In this document: piece by piece, positions 1-10,432 of the stretch
How the letters are laid out: every line of letters begins with the position of its first letter
Position numbering within the stretch: position 1 is the first letter of the stretch
Assembly: GCF_027557445.1 (NCBI RefSeq)
Contig: NZ_CP106841.1
Span: 1,164,001-1,228,000 of the forward strand
DNA: 64,000 bases
DNA from: Paenalcaligenes faecalis
GTDB taxonomy: Bacteria; Pseudomonadota; Gammaproteobacteria; Burkholderiales; Burkholderiaceae_B
Direction: 5' to 3'
The notes under the pieces: model-generated
The model's database searches: none
Told to the model about the DNA's origin: nothing
The model's input: only the letters and a program-made list of their open reading frames with translations
Program-made: the position numbers and the translations under genes

Positions 1-1
1 T

Positions 2-901
2 GATCGCGTCATTGCTGTTGATGATACCGCTGTCTTGTCTTGGCCTCAGTTACGTTGGCAATTACTAGATCGCTTACATACGGGTGGCGAGGTTCGACTC
101 AGCACGCAGAGTAAATATGGTAATCAGGCCGAGCACGTATTACAATTGCCTGCAACCTCTTTAGATCCTGACGGACCTGATCCATTGGTTGCCACTGGAT
201 TAACGATTGCCACACCCACGCCATTTGTGCGCGAAACGGTACCTAATTCGGCAGCATTTCGGGCTGGCTTGTTACCTGAAGATCGTTTATTAGCAATCAA
301 TGGGGTTGAAATTCAAAGCGCCCAAGCCTTTGTGGAAACCATTAAGCCGCTGGCTGATCAAACCATACAGCTTAATATCGAGCGCCAAGGACAACCCTTA
401 GTTTTGCCTGTTACCATAGATACTCACCTAGATGATCAAGGTCATGCAGTAGGACGTATCGGGATTATGTTGGGTGCCCGATTTGAGATGGTAAATGTGC
501 GTTATGGCCCTATTGCTAGTGTACAGCAGGGCCTTAGTCGTACCGCTGATACATTTTGGCTGTCATTGAAAATGATAGGTCGAATGGTAACAGGGCAGGT
601 ATCTGTAAAAAACATTAGTGGTCCCGTGTCGATTGCTGATTATGCGGGGCAAAGTGCACGGATTGGTTTAACGGCCTATATACATTTTCTTGCTTTAATT
701 AGTATAAGTATAGGCTTACTCAATCTTTTACCTATTCCCATGTTAGATGGTGGGCATTTGCTGTATTATGCTGTCGAGGCTATTACAGGTCGCCCAGTCT
801 CTGATGCGGTAAAACTTATAGCCCAACGCATTGGATTAGGTATACTTGCTGCTTTAACCATGCTGGCTTTTTTTAACGATTTTAGTCGCTTAATAAATTA
901 G
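2..901 (+). CDS. rseP: RIP metalloprotease RseP, 3' part (5' end outside window)
   Basis: Inner-membrane site-2 zinc protease that cleaves anti-sigma factors within the membrane (sigma-E envelope stress pathway). The reading frame is open from base 2, so the start and the N-terminal HExxH zinc site lie upstream of the window. Visible are a PDZ domain (around 'NSAAFRAGLLPEDRLLAING') and the C-terminal membrane segments with the family's LDG motif in 'LLPIPMLDGGH', which supplies the third zinc ligand. About 299 of an expected roughly 445-450 residues are present. It is followed closely by bamA, the usual betaproteobacterial order. Family identity is firm; function is inferred from the family. 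Confidence 0.95.
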   Translation, partial: DRVIAVDDTAVLSWPQLRWQLLDRLHTGGEVRLSTQSKYGNQAEHVLQLPATSLDPDGPDPLVATGLTIATPTPFVRETVPNSAAFRAGLLPEDRLLAINGVEIQSAQAFVETIKPLADQTIQLNIERQGQPLVLPVTIDTHLDDQGHAVGRIGIMLGARFEMVNVRYGPIASVQQGLSRTADTFWLSLKMIGRMVTGQVSVKNISGPVSIADYAGQSARIGLTAYIHFLALISISIGLLNLLPIPMLDGGHLLYYAVEAITGRPVSDAVKLIAQRIGLGILAALTMLAFFNDFSRLIN

Positions 902-951
902 TCACATGCCTTATAATATTAATTTCTTTGACTACGCAGGGACAATCAAGG

Positions 952-3291
952 ATGTCATTTAGCCGAAAAAAACAATTTGCTTTGCGTGCTGTATCTGCTG
1001 CGTTAGCCGCATTGTTAGCGCCTTTAGCCAATGCGTTCACCCCCTTTGTGATTCAAGACATTCAGGTTAATGGCATTCAGCGCATTGATCCCGGTGCCAT
1101 TTTTAACTTCTTGCCAGTTAAGGTCGGAGAGACCTTTGACGACGCAAAGGCTAGCGAGTCCATTCAGCGTTTGTACTCCAGTGGCTTTTTTAATGATGTT
1201 AAAATAGATACGGATAACAATGTTTTAATCGTTACTGTTCAAGAACGACCTACGATTGCCTCCGTTAGTTTTAACGGTCTGCGCGAGTTCAATGATAAAA
1301 ACATTTTACAAGCTCTAGGGCAGGTTGGCTTTTCCGAAGGGCGGGTTTTTGATCGCTCTATGCTTGAGCGTGCCGAATTTGAACTGAAGCAACAATATTT
1401 AGCCAAAGGTAAATATGGGGTGGAGGTTACACCAATTGTCACCCCTTTACCTCGAAATCGTGTCGGCATCAGTTTTGATGTCTTCGAAGGTGACCTCGCT
1501 AAAATCAAAGAAATCAATATTGTTGGAAATACAAGCATCAAGACCAGTGAGCTACTTGATCAGATGCAACTTACTACATCAGGCATGATGACCTGGTATA
1601 CCGGCACGAATAAGTATGCGCGTGAAAAGCTTGAGGGTGACATTGAGCGTGTGCGCTCTTACTATTTGGATCGTGGTTACCTAGAGGTTCAAATTGATCC
1701 TCCACAGGTATCTATTTCTCCCGATCGTACTGAGATTTACGTCACCTTAACGGTCAATGAAGGGGATCGATACAGCTTGACTGATGTGAAGCTAGCAGGT
1801 GATTTGTTAGGTTTAGAGACGCAAATTGAGCCTTTAGTTAAGATTAAAGGCGGAGAGGTTTTTTCAGCAGAAAAAACAAATCAAACAGTTAGTGCGATTT
1901 CTGATTATTTAGGTGGTTTAGGCTATGCCTTTGCTAATGTAAATCCGAATCCGGTTTTGGATCGGGATGCTAAAACAGCAGAGCTAACCTTTTATGTAGA
2001 TCCAGGTCGTCGTGTTTATGTCCGACGCATTGAGATCGGTGGCAACGTTCGTACACGAGATCAGGTGATACGTCGCGAGATGCGTCAACAAGAGTCTGCT
2101 TGGTATGATTCTCATGATATAGATACATCACGCGATCGTGTTGACCGTTTAGGTTATTTTACCGAGGTTGATGTGTCGACCTCGGCAGTACCAGGTACAG
2201 CGGATCAGGTGGATGTGCAGGTTAATGTAAAAGAAAAACCCACGGGTATGATTAACTTGGGGGTTGGCTATGGATCTACCGATAAACTAATGTTGACGGG
2301 TGGTATTAGCCAAGACAATATTTTCGGTAGCGGTAATAGTTTATCTTTGCAGTTAAACACCAGTAAATCAAACCGCGCCGCGGTATTGGCTCACACTGAT
2401 CCGTATTGGACTAAGGACGGCATTAGTAAAACGACGTCGTTATTTTATCGTCGTACCACCCCTTATGATAATAGTTACTCAGAGGGTGACTACGAGGTTA
2501 CCGCTATTGGTACAGGTCTAAATTTTGGCATACCTATCTCGGAAAACGATCGTATTTACATGGGTGTTAATTTCGAGCATAACCGTCTGGATCGATTAGA
2601 CCCGTTATATACCCCATTAGCCTATCAAGACTTTGTTCGCGAATTTGGCAAAAGCACTAATGCTTTCATCTTTAATGTGGGCTGGGATAAGGACACGCGG
2701 GATAGTGCTATAGCACCGACTCGTGGTGGCTACACTCGATTATCTGCAGACGTAGCGACGATGGATCTGCGTTACCACATGCTCAGCGCACAGCAGCAGT
2801 ATTACGTTCCCTTTGGTTCAAATTACACATTAGCGCTAAATGGTCTAGTGGACTGGGGTAAAGCATACGGTGGACGTAGCTTCCCTGTGATTAAAACGGT
2901 GTATGCCGGTGGTATTGGCTCTGTACGTGGGTACGAGGGGGCTTCGCTAGGTCCAAGAGATAGTTTGACAGGTGACTTCTTGGGTGGTTCTCGCCGAGTC
3001 GTAGGTAACGTACAGCTTTACTTACCATTCCCCGGTGCAACACGTGACCGCACCTTGCGATGGTTTGTCTTTGGTGACGTAGGCCGTGTTGATAACCCAG
3101 GTGGCAGTTGTCCTATTGGTAAATCAACCGATCCAGCAAGAGATGCATGTGGTTGGAAATACTCCGCTGGTGTAGGTTTCTCTTGGCAGTCACCGATGGG
3201 GCCGCTTGAACTGTCTTATGGTCGTGCGCTTAACTCTAAACCAGGCGATGAGAAACAAGCCTTTCAATTCCAAATTGGCACTGGGTTCTAG
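952..3291 (+). CDS. bamA: Outer membrane protein assembly factor BamA
   Basis: Core Omp85 subunit of the BAM complex, inserting beta-barrel proteins into the outer membrane. It has a signal peptide (basic start, hydrophobic stretch, cut after about residue 28), five POTRA repeats over roughly residues 29-425, then a C-terminal barrel with the conserved 'VRGYEG' loop motif (about residue 656) and a terminal phenylalanine typical of outer-membrane proteins. Length is 779 aa, normal for the family. I prefer ATG 952 (AGGGA 9 bases upstream) over an in-frame TTG at 928, because ATG gives a clean signal peptide. It lies 50 bases after rseP and ahead of skp. Confidence 0.97.
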   Translation: MSFSRKKQFALRAVSAALAALLAPLANAFTPFVIQDIQVNGIQRIDPGAIFNFLPVKVGETFDDAKASESIQRLYSSGFFNDVKIDTDNNVLIVTVQERPTIASVSFNGLREFNDKNILQALGQVGFSEGRVFDRSMLERAEFELKQQYLAKGKYGVEVTPIVTPLPRNRVGISFDVFEGDLAKIKEINIVGNTSIKTSELLDQMQLTTSGMMTWYTGTNKYAREKLEGDIERVRSYYLDRGYLEVQIDPPQVSISPDRTEIYVTLTVNEGDRYSLTDVKLAGDLLGLETQIEPLVKIKGGEVFSAEKTNQTVSAISDYLGGLGYAFANVNPNPVLDRDAKTAELTFYVDPGRRVYVRRIEIGGNVRTRDQVIRREMRQQESAWYDSHDIDTSRDRVDRLGYFTEVDVSTSAVPGTADQVDVQVNVKEKPTGMINLGVGYGSTDKLMLTGGISQDNIFGSGNSLSLQLNTSKSNRAAVLAHTDPYWTKDGISKTTSLFYRRTTPYDNSYSEGDYEVTAIGTGLNFGIPISENDRIYMGVNFEHNRLDRLDPLYTPLAYQDFVREFGKSTNAFIFNVGWDKDTRDSAIAPTRGGYTRLSADVATMDLRYHMLSAQQQYYVPFGSNYTLALNGLVDWGKAYGGRSFPVIKTVYAGGIGSVRGYEGASLGPRDSLTGDFLGGSRRVVGNVQLYLPFPGATRDRTLRWFVFGDVGRVDNPGGSCPIGKSTDPARDACGWKYSAGVGFSWQSPMGPLELSYGRALNSKPGDEKQAFQFQIGTGF

Positions 3292-3335
3292 TCCTATTTC
3301 ATTTTTTAGTAGTATTTTTAGCAAGGTGGATTTTC

Positions 3336-3887
3336 ATGAAGTCTAAATTCGCATTACAACTTACCAAATTGGCTAGTCAACTAGGTCGCAATAATCGTGC
3401 CTTGATGATGGCAGCAGCACTAGGTGTTACTTTAGCTGCTACACCAGTAGTACAAGCGCAAACTAAAATCGGCTTTGTGAGTACAGAGCGTATTTTGCGT
3501 GATTCTCAGCCTGCCAAAGCGGCTCAGACTAAAATTGATTCAGAATTTAAACGTCGTGATGATGAGCTAGAAAGCCTAGCTAATAAACTACGTACTGATG
3601 CACAAAAATTTGATAAAGATGCACCGGCTTTATCTGAAGCAGATCGCATTAAACGTCAGCGTCAGTTAGCTGATTTAGACTCTGATTTACAGCGTAAGCG
3701 TCGTGAATTCCAAGAGGATTTTAATCGTCGTCGTAACGAAGAATTCTCTACTATCGTAGAAAAAGCAGATGCAGCCATTCAGAAAATTGCTGAGACGCAA
3801 GGCTACGATATTATTATTCAAGATGCGGTTACCGTTAGCCCACGTGTCGATATTACCGATGAGGTTCTAAAAGCGCTGGGTGGTTAA
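3336..3887 (+). CDS. skp: Periplasmic chaperone Skp/OmpH
   Basis: Periplasmic holdase that keeps unfolded outer-membrane proteins soluble on their way to BamA. The 183-aa product has a long signal peptide ending near 'VVQAQ' (about residue 41), a short beta segment 'KIGFVSTERIL', a long charged helical region (about residues 60-150, rich in K, R, E, D) consistent with the tentacle coiled coils of the Skp trimer, and a C-terminal strand. A ribosome site AAGGTGG precedes the ATG. It sits between bamA and lpxD as in most proteobacteria. Confidence 0.93.
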   Translation: MKSKFALQLTKLASQLGRNNRALMMAAALGVTLAATPVVQAQTKIGFVSTERILRDSQPAKAAQTKIDSEFKRRDDELESLANKLRTDAQKFDKDAPALSEADRIKRQRQLADLDSDLQRKRREFQEDFNRRRNEEFSTIVEKADAAIQKIAETQGYDIIIQDAVTVSPRVDITDEVLKALGG

Positions 3888-3889
3888 TT

Positions 3890-4966
3890 ATGCCGGTATT
3901 GCTTCGCGCCGAACAGGCTCCTACTTTGGATCAGTTATTGTCTTTTTTGCAGGCTCAGGGCTTAACCGCCCAGCTTGTAGATTCGACAGCAGCATCTCTG
4001 AAAATTCAAGGTATAGGCTCATTGCAAAACGCGAGCTCAGCCGAGATTAGTTTTTTATCTAATCCACAGTTGCGCGATCAACTGCTAGCCTGCAGGGCAG
4101 CAGCGGTAATTATGACCCAGTCCGATTACCAAAGTCTTACAGACACACCGCCTTATGCGGTGGTTTTGTTTGATCAACCTTATTTGATGTATGCCTTGTT
4201 GGCTCAGTGGTTCGATCAGCATCGAATCCAGTCTCTGCCTACAGGAATTCATCCAACAGCCATTATTGATCCCTCCGCAACTCTTGCTAAGGATGTCATT
4301 GTTGGACCGAATTGCGTCATTGAGGCAAGGGTTGAGATAGGTACTGGTTCCCGATTAGGTGCTGGTTGTGTGATTGGGGCTGAGACCTCTATTGGGGAAA
4401 ATGCATTACTACATGCCGGGGTAACACTCTATCATCAGGTCACTATAGGTGATCAGGTTATTTTGCATAGTGGGTGTGTGATCGGGGCAGATGGGTTTGG
4501 CTTTGCTCCCCATCCTGCTGGCGGTTGGGCAAAAATTGCTCAGATCGGCTCAGTGCGCATCGGTAATGATGTAGAGATCGGAGCCAATACGACGGTGGAT
4601 CGTGGTGCTTTAGATGACACGATTATCGGTGACGGGGTTAAGCTAGACAATCAAATTATGGTCGGTCATAACGTTCATATTGGTGAACAAACGGCCATAG
4701 CTGCTTGTGTTGGTATTGCTGGCTCTACCCATATAGGGGCTCGTTGCATAGTAGGTGGTGCGGCGATGTTGTCAGGCCATTTGCATATCTGTGATGATGT
4801 GCAAATATCAGGGGGCACAGCGGTTACCTCATCCATCAAAAAACCAGGGCGTTACAGCGGAGTGTATCCGTATGCTGAGCACAAGGATTGGCAATATAAT
4901 GCTGCGGTTATTTCGCAGCTTTCTCAATTACGTAAACGTCTGCGCCGCTTAGAGCGTGACGATTAA
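3890..4966 (+). CDS. lpxD: UDP-3-O-(3-hydroxyacyl)glucosamine N-acyltransferase LpxD
   Basis: Third step of lipid A synthesis: N-acylation of UDP-3-O-acyl-glucosamine from an acyl carrier protein donor, in the cytoplasm. 358 aa. The N-terminal domain (residues 1-105) is followed by a left-handed beta-helix of hexapeptide repeats (about 115-320) and a helical C-terminal tail. The catalytic histidine lies in 'MVGHNVHIG'. The gene starts 2 bases after the skp stop, so translation is probably coupled. Confidence 0.96.
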   Translation: MPVLLRAEQAPTLDQLLSFLQAQGLTAQLVDSTAASLKIQGIGSLQNASSAEISFLSNPQLRDQLLACRAAAVIMTQSDYQSLTDTPPYAVVLFDQPYLMYALLAQWFDQHRIQSLPTGIHPTAIIDPSATLAKDVIVGPNCVIEARVEIGTGSRLGAGCVIGAETSIGENALLHAGVTLYHQVTIGDQVILHSGCVIGADGFGFAPHPAGGWAKIAQIGSVRIGNDVEIGANTTVDRGALDDTIIGDGVKLDNQIMVGHNVHIGEQTAIAACVGIAGSTHIGARCIVGGAAMLSGHLHICDDVQISGGTAVTSSIKKPGRYSGVYPYAEHKDWQYNAAVISQLSQLRKRLRRLERDD

Positions 4967-4994
4967 AACAGAATAAACAAGTAGGAAAGACATT

Positions 4995-5447
4995 ATGGAA
5001 CTCGATATACAGCAAATCATGGAACGCTTACCTCATCGTTATCCGATGTTGTTAGTAGATCGTGTCCTTGAAATGGTTCCTGGCAAAAGCATTGTGGCAA
5101 TAAAAAATGTGAGCATGAACGAACCGTTTTTTACTGGCCATTTCCCGCATCATCCGGTAATGCCTGGTGTGCTTATTATCGAAGCCATGGCCCAAGCTGC
5201 CGCCTTGTTCTCATTTGAAGACGACACAGAGGTTGACGCCGCCAGTCAAAAGGTAGCGTATTATTTAGTTGGTGTGGATGGCGCGCGTTTTCGTAAGCCC
5301 GTCGTACCAGGGGATCAGTTACGCCTAGAGGTCGTAGCAGATCGTATTAGTCGAGTCATGTGTAAATACACGGCAAAAGCGTTGGTTGATGGTCAGGTTG
5401 TGGCCGAAGCCAAGCTCATGTGTGCGATTCGCGTTTTGGATAAATAA
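4995..5447 (+). CDS. fabZ: 3-hydroxyacyl-ACP dehydratase FabZ
   Basis: Hot-dog-fold dehydratase of type II fatty acid synthesis, removing water from 3-hydroxyacyl-ACP; it competes with LpxA/LpxD for hydroxyacyl-ACP, which explains its place in the lipid A operon. 150 aa. The active-site histidine is in '[11 protein letters not shown]' (about residue 55) and the catalytic acid in 'IIEAMAQ' (about residue 68). A ribosome site (AGGAA) precedes the ATG. Confidence 0.97.
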   Translation: MELDIQQIMERLPHRYPMLLVDRVLEMVPGKSIVAIKNVSMNEPFFTGHFPHHPVMPGVLIIEAMAQAAALFSFEDDTEVDAASQKVAYYLVGVDGARFRKPVVPGDQLRLEVVADRISRVMCKYTAKALVDGQVVAEAKLMCAIRVLDK

Positions 5448-5450
5448 ATC

Positions 5451-6239
5451 ATGAGCCGTATACATCATACTGCTATTGTTGCTCCAGGCGCAGTCATTGC
5501 GGATGACGTAGAAATAGGGGCTTACAGTCTCATTGGCGAACATGTTTCTATTGGGGCTGGCACTATTATTGGGCCGCATTGTGTCATTGATGGACACACG
5601 ACCATAGGCAAAAACAATCATTTTTATCGTTTTTGCTCTATTGGTGGTATGCCACAAGACAAAAAATATGCAGGCGAGCCAACTCGACTTGAGATTGGCG
5701 ATGGCAATATGGTGCGCGAATACGTCACCATTAATACCGGTACCATCCAAGACGTAGGGGTAACACGATTAGGCAATGATAATTGGATCATGGCTTATGT
5801 GCATATTGCACATGACTGTCAGATTGGTAATCAGGTGATTATTGCTAATAGTGTGCAGCTTGCTGGCCATATTCATATTGGTGATTGGGCCGTTTTGGGT
5901 GGTTTGTCGGCGGTACATCAATATGTACGAATAGGGGCCCATGCGATGGTGGGCGGCACTAGTTCAGTCCGGCAAGACATACCTCCTTATGTGATAGGGG
6001 CGGGCGATCCTTTTCGCCCCAGTGGTATTAATGCCGAAGGGTTAAAGCGACGAGGCTTTGATGAGCAGAGCATAAAGGCAGTTAAAGATGCATATAGACT
6101 GTTGTATCGTAGACAGTTAACTGTAGATGATGCATTGACGCAAATGAAGTCCTTAGGTGAAACCCAACAAAGTCAAACGGCTGTAGCTGTTATGACGGAT
6201 TTTTTGATGCAGTCCACACGCGGTATAGTACGTCCATGA
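5451..6239 (+). CDS. lpxA: UDP-N-acetylglucosamine O-acyltransferase LpxA
   Basis: First committed step of lipid A synthesis: 3-O-acylation of UDP-GlcNAc. 262 aa, the normal length. Hexapeptide-repeat beta-helix occupies the first two thirds; the catalytic histidine is the second one of 'YVHIAHDC', and the C-terminal helical domain follows. It begins 4 bases after fabZ and its stop overlaps the lpxB start (ATGA), so the block is one transcription unit. Confidence 0.97.
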   Translation: MSRIHHTAIVAPGAVIADDVEIGAYSLIGEHVSIGAGTIIGPHCVIDGHTTIGKNNHFYRFCSIGGMPQDKKYAGEPTRLEIGDGNMVREYVTINTGTIQDVGVTRLGNDNWIMAYVHIAHDCQIGNQVIIANSVQLAGHIHIGDWAVLGGLSAVHQYVRIGAHAMVGGTSSVRQDIPPYVIGAGDPFRPSGINAEGLKRRGFDEQSIKAVKDAYRLLYRRQLTVDDALTQMKSLGETQQSQTAVAVMTDFLMQSTRGIVRP

Positions 6240-7414
6240 TTCAAATAGGTATGGTGGCGGGTGAGCCCTCTGGGGACTTGCTTGCCGGACGTATTATCCA
6301 AGGGATACGTGATGTGCAGCCTCAAATACAGGTGTCTGGTATAGGCGGGCCGCAGATGCAACAAGTCGGACTAGATACCTGGTACCCAATGGATGTACTT
6401 AGTGTCTTTGGTTATGTTGATGCTCTTAAGCGTTTACCTAAAATTTTGCAGACTTATTATGGCAGTTTAGGACGTTGGAAAAAAACGCAGCCTGATGTAT
6501 TCGTAGGCATAGATGCTCCTGACTTTAATTTACGTATGGAAATGCAGCTGCGTAAACAGGGTATCCCTACTGTGCAGTTTGTAGGGCCCTCTATTTGGGC
6601 TTGGCGCTACGAGCGTATCCATAAAATCCGTCAAGCCGTTTCTCATATGCTCGTGCTGTTCCCTTTTGAGGTCGAAATCTACGAAAAAGAGGGTATTCCG
6701 GTTACCTGCGTAGGGCATCCCTTAGCTCAAAATATTCCTTTAGATCCAGATAAAAATGAAGCGCGTTGCCGATTAGGCTTGGCTGCTGATGCGAAAGTAT
6801 TGGCATTACTACCAGGTAGCCGTCGAGCCGAGATCGCTTTACTTGCTCCTCGCTTTCTTCAAGCTGTACAAAAATTACAACAAGATCACCCTGATTTGCA
6901 AGTTGTGGTGCCGATGGTGAATGCGCAGCGCGAAACGGAATTTAATGCCATATTGCAGCAGTATCCTATTCGTCATTTACGTCTTTTACGTCAAAGCGAT
7001 CAACTAGAGCAAAGTCGTCCAGCGGCTTGGGATGCGATGCAGGCAGCAGATGGTTTGTTAGTTGCTAGTGGTACAGCTACCTTAGAGGCAATGTTATTTA
7101 AGCGACCTATGGTGATTTCATATGTGTTGTCACCGTTGATGCAAAAGCTAATGGCTTGGCAATCTGGCCAGAGTAAGCCACTGACTCCTTGGATAGGTTT
7201 ACCCAATATTTTGGCACAGGACTTTGTTGTGCCAGAGCTATTGCAAGAGGACGCGACCCCTGACAAGCTTGCCAAAGCAACAGAGAGAGCACTTTTTGAT
7301 TTCTCATGGGCAGACGAGGTGACGCAGCGATTTATGGGGATTCATCTACAGTTAAGGCTGGATACCCCACGGATTGCGGCAGAGAAAATATTGGAATTAG
7401 CTCATGCTCGCTGA
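6236..7414 (+). CDS. lpxB: Lipid-A-disaccharide synthase LpxB
   Basis: GT19 glycosyltransferase joining UDP-2,3-diacylglucosamine and lipid X to the lipid A disaccharide at the inner membrane. 392 aa. N-terminal '[13 protein letters not shown]' and 'GIGGP' motifs, the conserved 'GPSIWAWR' region, 'PGSRRAEI', and '[10 protein letters not shown]' are all visible. The start overlaps the lpxA stop by 4 bases; the 3' end overlaps rnhB by 11 bases. Confidence 0.97.
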   Translation: MIQIGMVAGEPSGDLLAGRIIQGIRDVQPQIQVSGIGGPQMQQVGLDTWYPMDVLSVFGYVDALKRLPKILQTYYGSLGRWKKTQPDVFVGIDAPDFNLRMEMQLRKQGIPTVQFVGPSIWAWRYERIHKIRQAVSHMLVLFPFEVEIYEKEGIPVTCVGHPLAQNIPLDPDKNEARCRLGLAADAKVLALLPGSRRAEIALLAPRFLQAVQKLQQDHPDLQVVVPMVNAQRETEFNAILQQYPIRHLRLLRQSDQLEQSRPAAWDAMQAADGLLVASGTATLEAMLFKRPMVISYVLSPLMQKLMAWQSGQSKPLTPWIGLPNILAQDFVVPELLQEDATPDKLAKATERALFDFSWADEVTQRFMGIHLQLRLDTPRIAAEKILELAHAR

Positions 7415-8012
7415 TTTAGAGGCATTGATTGCACAGTACCCGCACTTAGCCGGCGTGGACGAGGCGGGGCGGGGCCCATTAGCAGGCCCTGTATTTGCAG
7501 CGGCTGTAATTTTGGACCCAGCTAAACCGATTATAGAGTTAGCTGACTCTAAAAAATTGAGTGCGAAGCGACGTGATGGGTTGGCTGAACGTATCAAGCA
7601 AGATGCCTTAGTGTGGTGTATTGCCAGCGCTAGCACTGAAGAAATTGATCAGTTAAATATACTGCAAGCCACCATGTTAGCGATGCAACGAGCCTGTCAA
7701 CAACTACCTTTACGGCCTGATTTTATCTTAATTGATGGTAATCGAGTACCTCAGGATTTGAGCGCACCAGCACGAGCTGTTATCAAAGGGGATGACCAAG
7801 TTCCTGCCATCTCAGCCGCCTCTATTTTAGCGAAAACAGCGCGTGATGCCGCTTGTTTAATCATGCATGAACAGTATCCGCAGTATGCTTTTGATCAACA
7901 TAAAGGTTATGGGACAAAACAGCATATGGCTCTACTTGAGGAGCATGGGCCTTGCCCAGAGCATCGTCGCAGCTTTGCCCCGGTCAGAAAACGATTGATG
8001 ACAACACCATGA
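7404..8012 (+). CDS. rnhB: Ribonuclease HII
   Basis: Endonuclease that cuts RNA in RNA-DNA hybrids and removes misincorporated ribonucleotides. 202 aa. The acidic metal-binding residues are seen in '[12 protein letters not shown]' (D and E), 'ILIDGN' (D) and a later D in the C-terminal half; 'KGYGT' is also typical. It overlaps lpxB by 11 bases and the next gene by 4, continuing the operon. Confidence 0.96.
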   Translation: MLADLEALIAQYPHLAGVDEAGRGPLAGPVFAAAVILDPAKPIIELADSKKLSAKRRDGLAERIKQDALVWCIASASTEEIDQLNILQATMLAMQRACQQLPLRPDFILIDGNRVPQDLSAPARAVIKGDDQVPAISAASILAKTARDAACLIMHEQYPQYAFDQHKGYGTKQHMALLEEHGPCPEHRRSFAPVRKRLMTTP

Positions 8013-8791
8013 AGCATATTAGCTCTAAAGATAACCCCACGTTTAAACAGATTTTGCGGGTGGCTCAAGGGAGAAAAATAGGCTCCCCGCCATGGATATG
8101 GCTTGAGGGCTTAAATTTAGCTCATGCATGGTTAGATGCGGGCTATCAAATTGAATATGCGGTGTTTGATGAGCAGCGTGCAACAGACGTTACGTTAGCT
8201 AATTTTTTAGCTCGGATTGATCCGTCCATTTGTTTACAACTACCTACGGCCTTGATGCGTCAGTTATCTCAGGTAGAGCAAGGGCAAGGTGTTGGCCTAG
8301 TTGTGAACGCTCCTACATACAGAGCGGATGAGCACATTACTCAGAGCTGTCTTTATTTGGATCGTATACAAGATCCGGGCAATGTAGGTACTTTATTACG
8401 TACTATGGCTGCCGCAGGCATAGAGCACGCTTATTTGTCGCCAGGCTGCGCGTGGCCGTGGTCGCAAAAGGTGTTACGCAGCGCCCAAGGCGCCCACTTT
8501 GTTATATGTATTCACGAAAATGTTTCCATTGATCATTTTCTAGCACGGTTAAAAATCCCTTTATATGCGACGGCCTTAGAGCAAGCTAAATCTCTTTATC
8601 AGGTTCAATTAGCGACAGAGGCCGCATGGGTCTTTGGCAATGAGGGGCAAGGGGTTGCGACGCCGCTATTGGCCGCGGCTGAACAGCGAATATTTATTCC
8701 TCAAGTCAGTACCGTAGAGTCCCTAAATGTCGCTGCCGCCGCTGCCGTCTGTTTGTTTGAACATAGAAGGCAACGGCTTAATCTGGGCTAA
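8009..8791 (+). CDS. TrmH-family (SPOUT) RNA 2'-O-methyltransferase
   Basis: SAM-dependent RNA ribose methyltransferase of the SpoU/TrmH class; target RNA not determinable from sequence. 260 aa with an N-terminal substrate-binding domain (residues 1-100) and a C-terminal SPOUT knot carrying motif 1 '[11 protein letters not shown]', motif 2 'VFGNEGQG' and motif 3 '[15 protein letters not shown]'. I place the start at the ATG overlapping the rnhB stop (ATGA) rather than 57 bases upstream inside rnhB, because homologues start with a similar 'ISSKDNP' segment. It is the last gene of the lipid A operon here. Confidence 0.9.
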   Translation: MKHISSKDNPTFKQILRVAQGRKIGSPPWIWLEGLNLAHAWLDAGYQIEYAVFDEQRATDVTLANFLARIDPSICLQLPTALMRQLSQVEQGQGVGLVVNAPTYRADEHITQSCLYLDRIQDPGNVGTLLRTMAAAGIEHAYLSPGCAWPWSQKVLRSAQGAHFVICIHENVSIDHFLARLKIPLYATALEQAKSLYQVQLATEAAWVFGNEGQGVATPLLAAAEQRIFIPQVSTVESLNVAAAAAVCLFEHRRQRLNLG

Positions 8792-8799
8792 TAATGCAT

Positions 8800-9048
8800 T
8801 TATGCGGCTCGATCCATAGTAGATTCCTCGGGTGGCTCAGGTTGTTCAGGCAGTAGGCTAATTCCCAATTTAGCTCTTAATTTTTGGCATTCAGGGTTGG
8901 GTTGACCATGCATATCATAAACAAAAAAATCTCTGCATGGACTAGGGCGATTTGCATCACAAGTCAAATTACGTTACGCTTTGCTTGGGTATTTGTCTAG
9001 CATGGGGTTAGATAAATAGGTAACGCGTAGGTCGGGCCGCCTATGCAT
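8800..9048 (-). pseudogene. Small cysteine-containing protein gene interrupted by one TAA
   Basis: On the minus strand, an ATG at 9048 opens a frame reading 'MHRRPDLRVTYLSNPMLDKY' and on to a TAA at 8974-8976 (codon 25). The same frame continues 'NLTCDANRPSPCRDFF', 'QPNPECQKLRAKLGIS' and ends at 8800 with a proline/glutamate-rich tail. Both halves look protein-like and stay in one frame, so I read this as a roughly 82-codon gene broken by a single nonsense codon, or as a shorter gene beginning at a TTG (8967) after the stop. There is no good ribosome site. I do not recognise the family. It runs divergently from nhaA and convergently to the methyltransferase gene. Confidence 0.4.
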
Positions 9049-9065
9049 TTTGTTTTTAACGTATT

Positions 9066-10418
9066 ATGAAAAACCATACCTCCCCCAATACGCTTCCTTT
9101 GGGCCATCGCATCAGTCAATCCGTATCGGATCAAGTCTCCCGTTTAGTTCACATCGAAGCCTTTGGTGGCGTTGTGCTTATTTTAGCTGCTGTGGTTGCG
9201 CTAATTTGGGCCAACTCCTCCTATTCTCAGGGCTATCATGATTTTTGGAACCAAACGATAGGCTTTCAACTGGGCGATTTCTCCATGTCGGATAGCTTAC
9301 ATTTTTGGGTTAATGATGCCTTAATGACCGTGTTCTTTTTGGTTGTGGGCATGGAAATTCGCCGAGAAATACATCAGGGCGCATTATCGGATTTTCGTCA
9401 GGCCTCTTTGCCTCTTGCCGCCGCTGCAGGTGGTGTGGCTATACCAGCACTCATTTATGTTGCATTAAATATGGATCCAACACTGAGTTCGGGTTGGGCT
9501 GTACCCACAGCAACTGATATTGCATTTGCTGTAGGTGTGCTGGCGTTATTGGGTAAATCTATTCCCTCTAATGTACGTATTTTATTGCTTGCTGTTGCCA
9601 TTATTGATGATATTGTCGCTGTCTTAATCATTGCTTTTTTCTATTCTGGTGGTTTGGATTATAGTGGTTTTTGGTATGTATTATTAGGCATAGTTTTGGT
9701 CATCACCTGGCAGCGATTAGGTATAGCTTCTGCATATGCTTACGTTATACCTGGTGCGGTACTTTGGTTTGGGGTATTAAAAACCGGAGCTCACCCTACC
9801 TTAGCGGGCGTGATCTTAGGCTTAATGACTCCCGTTTACGCACGTCCTTTACTTGAGGATCCATTGGTTCAAGTAGAGAAAAACATGCATCTTATTCGTC
9901 AGCAAAGCGAGAGCCCTGATGCCGATGAGGTGGTGCTTTTACAGTCAATCGACAACATACGTCATGCACAGCGAGAAATGTTGCCGCCAGTAGCGCGTGT
10001 TCAAATGCAGCTACATCCCTGGGTTTCTTTTCTAGTGATGCCGATATTCGCATTAGCAAATGCGGGTGTTAGCTTTCAGGGGATTGATGTTTCTACCGGG
10101 GGCGCACAGACAGTCATGCTTGGTGTAATATGTGCGTTGGTCATAGGTAAGCCATTGGGTATTTTTGTGGCATGTCGTTTAGCGGTGGCATTGCGTGTTT
10201 GTCAGTTACCCGAAGGCGTTAGCTGGTCAGGTGTGTTACTGATTGGGCTGCTCGCAGGGATAGGCTTTACGATGTCAATCTTTATTGGCACATTGGCCTT
10301 TAATGATGTGGCCTTATTAGGTGCAGCTAAACTAGGCGTGTTAACGGCCTCCCTATCTGCAGCAATAATAGGTTTGTTATGGGGTGTATTTTATATACGC
10401 CGTTTACGTAGTTTTTAA
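9066..10418 (+). CDS. nhaA: Na+/H+ antiporter NhaA
   Basis: Secondary transporter exporting Na+ (or Li+) in exchange for protons, used for pH and salt homeostasis. 450 aa with about 12 membrane segments; the Na+-binding aspartate pair is in '[12 protein letters not shown]', and '[17 protein letters not shown]' is characteristic of the family. It is longer than E. coli NhaA (388 aa) by an N-terminal lead and a hydrophilic insert (around '[10 protein letters not shown]'). It probably acts with the Mrp operon and ectoine genes elsewhere in the window in salt tolerance (inference). Confidence 0.96.
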   Translation: MKNHTSPNTLPLGHRISQSVSDQVSRLVHIEAFGGVVLILAAVVALIWANSSYSQGYHDFWNQTIGFQLGDFSMSDSLHFWVNDALMTVFFLVVGMEIRREIHQGALSDFRQASLPLAAAAGGVAIPALIYVALNMDPTLSSGWAVPTATDIAFAVGVLALLGKSIPSNVRILLLAVAIIDDIVAVLIIAFFYSGGLDYSGFWYVLLGIVLVITWQRLGIASAYAYVIPGAVLWFGVLKTGAHPTLAGVILGLMTPVYARPLLEDPLVQVEKNMHLIRQQSESPDADEVVLLQSIDNIRHAQREMLPPVARVQMQLHPWVSFLVMPIFALANAGVSFQGIDVSTGGAQTVMLGVICALVIGKPLGIFVACRLAVALRVCQLPEGVSWSGVLLIGLLAGIGFTMSIFIGTLAFNDVALLGAAKLGVLTASLSAAIIGLLWGVFYIRRLRSF

Positions 10419-10432
10419 GGATCAGAGTCGTT

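Noticed and set aside
928-951. TTG start for bamA at 928
   Set aside because: ATG 952 has a better spaced ribosome site and gives a normal signal peptide.
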